Of a stretch of DNA of 37,151 bases, positions 30,780 to 37,151 are shown piece after piece. How positions within the stretch are numbered: the first letter of the stretch is position 1; each line of letters opens with the position of its first letter. This DNA comes from Conoideocrella luteorostrata (lineage: Eukaryota > Ascomycota > Sordariomycetes > Hypocreales > Clavicipitaceae), in contig JASWJB010000374.1 in assembly GCA_032433595.1 (NCBI GenBank), forward strand, positions 1 to 37,151. The letters run 5' to 3'. The position numbers were made by a program, and so were the translations under genes. The notes beneath the pieces were generated by a model. It worked only from the letters and a program-made list of their open reading frames with translations, searched no databases and was not told the DNA's origin.

Positions 30780-32026
30780 TCAGGCCTTCACTTTCTTCCC
30801 CTTTCTCTTTGTGGCCTTGCCCGCCTTAGCTTTAGCAAGAGCGGGTATCGACACTGTCTCGGCCTCAATTTCTTTAGTTTTTGACTCTTTGGATGGTTTG
30901 GTCTCGGCTTCAGTTGACTCCTCCGCGACGGGAGCGGCCTCAATTGCCTCGGGCTCCTCAGCGCTATTCTGGGCTGGCTGAGGAGGTGGCACGTCCTTCA
31001 GATCTGGGGCTTCAAACTCGTAGCCCATGTCCTTGAATTTGGCAGCCTGCTCGGCCCGCTTGTTCTTTTCTTTCGACACCTTTGTTTTCCAGGCAGATTC
31101 GCTCAATGGCTTCTGCAGCTTAAAACCGGCCATCTTGTTCCGGGGAACAGCTTTGAACCGTCGGTTAGCTCCCTTGAACAAGTCCTCGTGAACATTCTCC
31201 TTGGGGATCGTCTTGCACTTGAGGATGTGCCCAAACAGCAGGTAGTTGTCCATGGTCTTGGCGACAACCTCGGCGGTGCTGGACTCCTCGAACTCGACAA
31301 AGGCAAAATGCTTGCTGGCGCCGGTCTTCTTGTTTCTCGACAGGCGGACACGCGTGACAGGGCCAAATTGGGAGAGGTATTGTCTCATCTCGTGCTCGTA
31401 GAAACCGTGAGGGATTCGACCAATGTAAATAACTCCGGGCTCGCCAGTGCGCTTTTTCGCCGTCTTGACGAGGTCCTTGGAGACGGAGGGGATCTTGCCA
31501 ACGTCTTGACCGGGCTTAAAGGATGAGGCTTTGTCAACAAGGGCTTCCTCGTCCGAGTCGACCTCAGCTGCTAGCTTCTTCACGCCTTCGTTGTCCTCGC
31601 CATCTGAGTCGTCGGAATCATCAATACGCAACATGCCCCCCTCATCATTCTCTTCCTCGGCTTCTTCCACAACCTCTTTCTTGGCGGCCTTCTTGGACTT
31701 GGTTTCTTTCGTCGGCGTCGCCGTAGGCTTGCTGGCAGCGACTGCCGCTCTGGCGGGCTTTTGCTTCTTTATTGAGGCGGGGGAGGCATCCTCGACGGCT
31801 GCAGGGCAAGGCAAAGTCAGCACATTGCGAAAGGTAAGATTGCGCATCACCCAGGTGGCTATTACCTTTTCTTTTTCCTTTGAGAGTCGGCTTTTCAGCG
31901 GTCTTGGTAACGCCGTTGCTCTTCTGAGCTTCGGAAACAGCTATAAAACGAGTCAATTAGTGACTGCATACTTTGCCGGGTACCTTTTGCGTGCTTACAT
32001 TTTCTCTTTCTGAGTTCTGGAGCCAT
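30780..32026 (-). CDS. NOP15: NOP15, nucleolar RRM protein for 60S ribosome assembly
   Basis: Homologue of yeast Nop15 and human NIFK, pre-60S factors needed for ITS2 processing. Exons 32026-31999, 31940-31866 and 31798-30780; both introns (58 and 67 nt) have clean GT/AG ends and keep frame. 373 residues. The first 150 residues are Lys- and acid-rich, including clusters such as EEAEEENDEGG and DDSDDSDGEDNEG, typical of nucleolar proteins. One RRM spans about 157-233, with RNP2 VIYIGRI and RNP1 KHFAFVEF. The downstream block with DLFKGANRRFKAVPRNKMAG and the AWKTKVSKEKNKR stretch matches the family. A Lys-rich end (KATKRKGKKVKA) may act as nuclear/nucleolar signal. Divergent from the SMN homologue over 499 bp. 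Confidence 0.93.
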
Positions 32027-32525
32027 TGTGTTGATTTGATGTTTTCTCAATACTTCTTCCCGCTGCTCTACAGCCACTCACTCACTGACTTGGGTGGGCT
32101 AGGAAAAAAAAAATAGGATTCTGCCATGCTGGTGAGCGGTGAAGGGCATATCAGTCTATCAGTTGGGGTAGTGGGGTCTGCGAGACTTTGCCGCAGGTAC
32201 TCCGTACCAAGGTATGCACTAACTTTGCTGCGTTGGCTTCCAATTGTTTGTTTGGTCCCCTACGGTCTCCACCGCCGAGCAGCTCGCCCACAGCTTGCCT
32301 GCGACTTGCGTCAACCGAACCAGAGACGACGCCTATATCACTGCACAGGCTCTGCACACCGTCGCATAAAGTTTGAAATTAACCATACGCCAGCTAATTG
32401 CGCTAACTACGGCGTATGATTTGTCTTGATAATAATCCATCAACAGCTTTACTGCACGTCTCTTATAGCTGAGGAGAGGCGAGGCGAACGCAGCTGGCAC
32501 GCCGAAGACTGGAAATAGCTACATC
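32027..32525. promoter_or_regulatory. Divergent promoter between NOP15 and SMN
   Basis: 499 bp lies between the two ATGs. It carries one exact TACTCCGTA element at 32198-32206, extended to GGTACTCCGTACC, a 13 bp imperfect palindrome. This is the only exact copy in a short promoter shared by two RNA-biogenesis genes. Confidence 0.55.
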
Positions 32526-33320
32526 ATGGGCGGTGAACAGGAAAATCTTAGCCATGAGGAAGTCTGGGATGACTCTGCCCTGATCGATTCGTGGAACGAG
32601 GCTCTTGCAGAATACAAGGTAAGAGACAAGCCCTGTCGCATCCCAATCCAAGATGGGATCGACTGATGAATGAGCAGAAGTACCATAGCATCCATGCCAA
32701 AGGAGGAAGTATTCGAGATCTTCAGCCCAAAGATTTGGGGTGAGAATGAATCCTACACCGTCGAGTCGCATGTACTGCACAACATGAACTGACTAAACAG
32801 AAATGTCGGGCATGATCAAGTTACGGAATCAAAGGAAGCATCTGATGGCGCAGAAGCCGTTTCTTCCGGCAACGAAGATCCGGATCACACCGTAAGTGTT
32901 CCGATGTCACAGAACCATGACTGCGTTGATCATGGTCGATCAGTCGCGCACAATGATGCAGGTGTTTTGCTTGCATGGAACGCTGCTGATGGGAGGAATA
33001 GGTCTCGAAAGCGAAGCATGCGGCAACGGCATCAACCCCGGCTGCACCACCCCCTCAGGCACTTCTCGGTTCAAGTAAGTCGGCTGCCTCAAATCAGGTG
33101 GAGCGCTTTTTTTATTGTAAAATATTTAAAGAATGAAAGAGCGCCTTTACTGTAAATTGTAAAGAGCACAGACGAAGCTGACCAACGGATCTATCCGTCT
33201 TGAACAGTACGAGACGAAGGACTCAAAAAACTGTTGATGTCCTGGTATTACGCGGGCTATTACACGGGGCTTTTCGAAGGGCAGCAGCAAACTCAACAAA
33301 CTCAAGATCCGCAGTCCTAA
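32526..33320 (+). CDS. SMN (survival motor neuron) homologue, five exons, no Tudor domain
   Basis: Core of the SMN complex that loads Sm proteins onto snRNAs. No single long frame exists; the gene is built from 32526-32618, 32678-32739, 32801-32891, 33002-33074 and 33208-33320, 143 residues, every junction in frame with GT/AG introns of 59, 61, 110 and 133 nt. The N terminus holds the Gemin2-binding helix (EVWDDSALIDSWNEALAEYK then KYHSIHAKG). The middle is short and low-complexity (ATASTPAAPPPQALLGS). The C terminus has the self-association YG box, LLMSWYYAGYYTGLFEGQQ. The Tudor domain of animal SMN is absent, as in yeast-type SMN. Retaining intron 3 (32892-33001) keeps the frame open for about 60 codons but gives a sequence unlike the family and destroys the YG-box frame. 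Confidence 0.88.
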
Positions 33321-35558
33321 TTACACAGCCATAGCCAGTACGCACTCTGCCGCTTGTCTGAGGAGTTCAAGGCAAGGACAATAAAAATGGCTGAAGAGGC
33401 AAATGCTAGCTGTCGCAGAGTGTGGGATCCTGCGACACCATCTGTTCCGCTAGGTGGTTGATGGAACACTTCGACCACAGCACCCCTGCAGTTCCAAGTG
33501 TGTCAGAAGGCCATGGGAGACGCCAAAGCAACGGCAAAATTTCAATCGGCGGCGCAAACACACCCGGTGTGTCTTGGGCATTTCTGAAGGCATCAAGAAG
33601 ACTTAAGATGGAAATTTCCCAGAGGGGATCCGGTTCATGGACTGAATGTTTCATGCGCCCTAGTCGGCACGGCGAGCAACCGGAGCCTTGGCCAAATTGA
33701 AGGCATGTCGTGATTGCCACAGTTCATGGAGCAGAAGAAGATTGGTTCGTGGTTTGGTTAGATACTACGGGCGATTGGTTGTGGTTGTAACGGTTGAAAC
33801 GAAGAAGATGGGAGACTAGGAAACACTTTATGAAGCTATTTGGACAAATGAGTCTATCTTATCACCAGTGCTCGATTGGAACTAATTTGGGTGCACCTAG
33901 ATTAATCGAAGCAATATATTGCCTCCCAAGAGCATTCGGGCGGGCATTGAATGCAAGTGCATAGAATCAATTTACAATCGAGGTTCATCCAATTGTTGGC
34001 GAATATTTCCCTGCGTGAAATGCATCTAATGAAAAACGTTGGACTATGTCAAAACGCCCAGTCTGGCACCACATTTCCTAGTGCGACTTAGCGAGCCCAA
34101 AATTAGCGCCTGGCGTCACCTGCATGGCGCCCGTCTTGTTTCATCGCCGGATTGGCGGTTTGAGACTGAAAACCGGCCCAGAATGTTTTCAAACTACAGC
34201 ACAATACAGGTTCACTGGCCCGGAAGAAAAGGAAAAAGAAAGAAAACAGAGGAGGGGAATCATGACGTTTTGTTAATATTATGGGATCGCGTGGCATTTC
34301 CATCCATGTCAGACCAATTCCCTTGTGGTTTTGACCATCCTGAACCTGTGGAGACTCTCCCGGTGGTCTGCGAAACAGGAGATGCTGAATCAATACATCG
34401 CCAAAGTCCAAGCGCATGCGTGTAAATGGATTCCTGGACGGAGTCCACCGTCCGCTGCAGCTGTACCACGCTGAGCGGAAAATGGGGGTACTATAGCAAG
34501 TGCAGCCCGCAGAGTGGTGAAAGATGCAAAAGTCTTGGGAAGCCCGCAAGAAAGTACCGTCATCCGAGGGGCGGGGCTGTAGATTCTTTTGTTCTTCCTG
34601 TCGAGCATATTCTTAATGCGAATGAATGAACACCAGACTCTCTGCCAGATCTCCCCACGTATTTTGGCAATCTCTGAGAGTTAGGGACGCTGCTCGCTGC
34701 TACGCTTACACTCTTGCACTCAATCGCTACGCTTACGCTCACCGCAGTCATGCCCATGTTGCAGAAACAACCCCCGGCCAGCCCCGGCCACATTTCTTAC
34801 CGCATTAGGCAAGACAAGGATGACAGGACCGACATTGAAAACAAGACTCGAGACGCATCTGTCACAGCGGCTGTTCCCCATACGACTCGGGCATTCGAGT
34901 GGCGCGATAACTATGCTTGATTGTAAGGCAGTTCCTGCGCAATGCCCACAGGATACAGCCATGCCGTTTGATCGGATGCGCTAGGCACCGAGAAGTGCCA
35001 ACACGATACTAGTACGGAGGATGCAGTCCGATCAAATGAAATGCTTGGCGGAGGAGGCGAAGCCCAGCCTCCAGTCTCGAAATACACGCCTCAACACCCC
35101 CTTAAAGCGTCAAGATACTTTTTCTTCCTATGCTTGACGGTGCTGACTGGAGGTATTCCTTTTCGTCCTATTGACTCCTGGCTAAACATGGGACGGCAAG
35201 GGGGGGTGCAGCCGCATCAATCGTCATGCTAGATATAACATCTCTAGGAGCCCCCCCGAGTCTTCGGTAATGGGTTTCCCTGTTTCTTCTGTTTTTGATC
35301 TTCTCATCTCGAGTCTCCTTGTTTTGTCGGCACGCGCTCTTTTCCACTTTCCTCTTCTTGGTGTTGGTCCCCGTCTCTCTTTCTAATAGATATCCCCATT
35401 TTCCTATTTCCTCCGAGCAGGTCCTCATTGCTGGTTATTCTCTCGACAGTGCCCCCTTTGACAGGATCAACTGCGAGGTCAGAACGACATCAGCATCTAT
35501 TTCATTGTAACACTGAAGTGATTTTGAGTATTCACGAGAGCCGGAGTCGATAAGAAAT
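33321..35558. other. 2.2 kb intergenic region, no gene accepted
   Basis: Open frames of up to 148 codons occur on both strands (33406-33720, 34039-34425, 34103-34549) but overlap each other in antisense, lack recognisable motifs and mostly lack ATG starts. A direct repeat GCTACGCTTAC occurs at 34699 and 34726. The last 280 bp before the cupredoxin gene is strongly pyrimidine-rich (about 35275-35415) and probably its promoter/leader. Confidence 0.5.
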
Positions 35559-36678
35559 ATGAAGTTCTCAACAACCGTTTGCGTGGCTGCGGCCCCTCTC
35601 GCGATGGCCAGACGGGTCGCCAACATCTTCGCTCCCCAGGTTGTCCCCCGAAACGTCGAGACCGAAGTTGAACCTCGCGGCGTCACCGTTGTGGAGGGCA
35701 TGGAGGGAAAGGGCATTACGGCAAACTCTCGGACTGAGGTTGTCATTGTCTGGGCAAACTCGGGCGGCGGTGCTTCCACCACAACCATCAACCAACAGGT
35801 TACTGTCACCAAGACCGTCACAGCTGGCGCCGGCGGCGCCGTAGAGACGCTTCCTGCAAGCGGTGGACAAGGTGCTACCACCACCATCAAAGAAGGCCAA
35901 ACTGCTACGATTCCGGGCAAGGGCGCTAGCCATACTGTCAAGGTTGGCGGTCCTGGCGGCCTGACCTTCCAGCCGGATCAACTGAACAATGTCCCAATGG
36001 GTGATACAGTCGTCTTCGAATTTCTTGCTCAGAATCACACCGTAACCCAATCTCCTTTTGACACCCCTTGCAAAGCTATGCCTGGGGGTATGGACTCTGG
36101 ATTCCTTGGAAACCCCAACAACACTGTGTCGCCGCCCCCTCAGGTTGCTATGCAGGTCATGACTACTAAGCCACTTTGTAAGCTTGAAACGCTGCTGTGT
36201 TGACGCAAGAGAATGGAGACGGAACTAACGACATATCAGGGTTTTACTGCCGACAGAAGGGCCACTGCGGAAAGGGCATGGTTTTCTCCATCAATCCTTC
36301 TGCCGAAAAGACACACGCCATGTTCCAAGGACTTGCTATCGCCCAGAACGGAACCGGCTCGGCATCTCCCATTACTGGTGGCCAGCCAGGCGCTGCTCCT
36401 CCGGCCCAGGCTCCCCAGGAGACTCCTGGTTCCAGCCAGGGCGGTTCAGGCGCCACTCCTGGCAAGGGGACTGTCGGTGCTGATGGATCTTGCCTTTGTG
36501 TAGCTGCTTGCAATGCTGGTGCATTCCCCGCTGCTCAGGCACAAGGTGTTGGTTCATTTGGCGGAGTAGGAGGTGAGTCTTTTAAAAGCCCCCCCCCCTA
36601 TCTCTTCTCCCTATAGTGAAGCTGGGTTGCTAACAGTGATAATTAGGCGCTCTTCCCATTATGGGCTCTATGCGATAG
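35559..36678 (+). CDS. Secreted cupredoxin-like glycine/serine-rich protein
   Basis: Exons 35559-36177, 36240-36572 and 36647-36678; introns of 62 and 74 nt, donors GTAAGC and GTGAGT. 327 residues. The N terminus (MKFSTTVCVAAAPLAMA) is a short signal peptide. Residues 60-115 are Thr/Gly-rich. The cupredoxin domain covers about 118-245, and all four type-1 copper ligands are present: H160 (in QNHTVTQS), C210, H215 and M220 (FYCRQKGHCGKGM). C171 and C216 are placed to form the disulfide seen in plant phytocyanins. The remaining 80 residues are Gly/Pro/Ser/Gln-rich and end GALPIMGSMR without a convincing GPI signal. It belongs to the fungal extracellular serine-rich/plastocyanin-like proteins; role in copper handling, wall or host contact is not known. 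Splicing joins PLW-FYC across intron 1, creating the copper Cys context. Confidence 0.85.
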
Positions 36679-37151
36679 GATGTTGCGAAACAAAGCAGAA
36701 CCCCTGGCCAAGCTGCTTGATGGGTTCTGCCTGACGAATTAACGCAAGCAGTTGAAGCAGGGCTGCTCTGGAGCCTTCGACTTAATTGGCAGTTGGAAGG
36801 AGTAGATGCACATATATATATGCTCGGTGTATGTGAGGACTAGTTTTTCTTTATTCAGGGGATTGTAGGCATAATGAGAGGTATTTGAGCATGAGCTGTT
36901 GTATAAGGAGGCTTCCCACTTTGAAAATGGAAGAGTTCTTGATGAACCCCAAGGCAAAGCTGGATTTGATATAGAGGGCCATACCCTTTGTTGTTGCAGC
37001 AGTTCTCCTACATCCCTTTTCTTCTTCTTTTTCAATGTAAAACTCATTAGAAAATCCTCCCTGCCATGATCTACCTTGAGTCCATGTCCGAGATGCAAGG
37101 ATATGGGTGTTTGGTCAGGTTGACGCTTAAACTCCAAAATACCAAAAAAAA
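36679..37151. other. 3' flank of the cupredoxin gene
   Basis: Contains a TATATATAT run near 36813 and no accepted gene; the 132-codon minus-strand frame here has no recognisable content. The window ends in an A8 run. Confidence 0.5.

Noticed and set aside
32896..33155. Open frames of 60 and 83 codons inside the SMN gene
   Set aside because: They come from reading through introns 3 and 4; the spliced SMN model explains the region better.
34039..34549. Two overlapping frames of 128 and 148 codons on opposite strands
   Set aside because: They overlap in antisense, neither resembles a protein family, and the pyrimidine/purine tract inside gives low-complexity Phe or Lys runs.
36739..37137. 132-codon minus-strand frame at the window end
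   Set aside because: No recognisable content; includes a Lys run from a T/C tract and a TATATA-derived stretch; likely 3' flank.

Overview
The window is a piece of nuclear DNA from a filamentous ascomycete, probably a sordariomycete and perhaps Hypocreales. The reasons are short introns (59-250 nt) with GTRNGT donors, CTRAY-like branch sites and YAG acceptors; fungal-type versions of Rho1, GET1, NOP15, RUD3 and a Tudor-less SMN; and small intergenic spaces broken by gene-poor islands. The order-level placement is inference. The window starts in 19 C and ends in 8 A, so both edges may be contig ends. I support 14 protein-coding genes and one pseudogene. All spliced models below were assembled by hand from splice signals and reading-frame continuity.

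Left part (0-9 kb): Rho1 GTPase (+); a 35-residue four-cysteine zinc-ribbon-like microprotein (-) whose last four codons lie in a second exon; an AVT/SLC38-type amino-acid transporter (-); and a secreted aspartic protease with a probable GPI tail (-). From 9.1 to 13.7 kb there is a 4.6 kb stretch with no credible gene. It is rich in the 9-mer TACGGAGTA/TACTCCGTA and decayed copies of it.

Middle (13.7-26 kb): a PTAR1-like prenyltransferase alpha-repeat protein (-) and GET1 (+) share a 315 bp divergent promoter. Then comes an accessory block: a broken HNH-endonuclease-family relic, an AT-rich TpA-rich island, and three minus-strand enzyme genes. These are a GT1 UDP-glycosyltransferase, a secreted type-B carboxylesterase and a FAD monooxygenase. 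They are far apart (about 1-1.3 kb) with no backbone synthase or regulator, so a metabolic cluster is possible but unproven.

Right part (26-37 kb) is mostly housekeeping: a multi-pass membrane protein of unknown function (+) convergent with a RUD3/GMAP-210 golgin (-); NOP15 (-) divergent from a five-exon SMN homologue (+) across 0.5 kb; a 2.2 kb spacer; and a secreted cupredoxin-like protein with a complete set of type-1 copper ligands (+).

The signals that ordinary genes do not explain are the dispersed TACGGAGTA element (17 exact copies, none in coding sequence, nine of them in one 3.2 kb gene desert), four perfect tandem TGACGTG heptamers upstream of the microprotein gene, and the relic island beside the accessory enzymes. 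I saw no intact transposon, tRNA, rRNA or CRISPR array.
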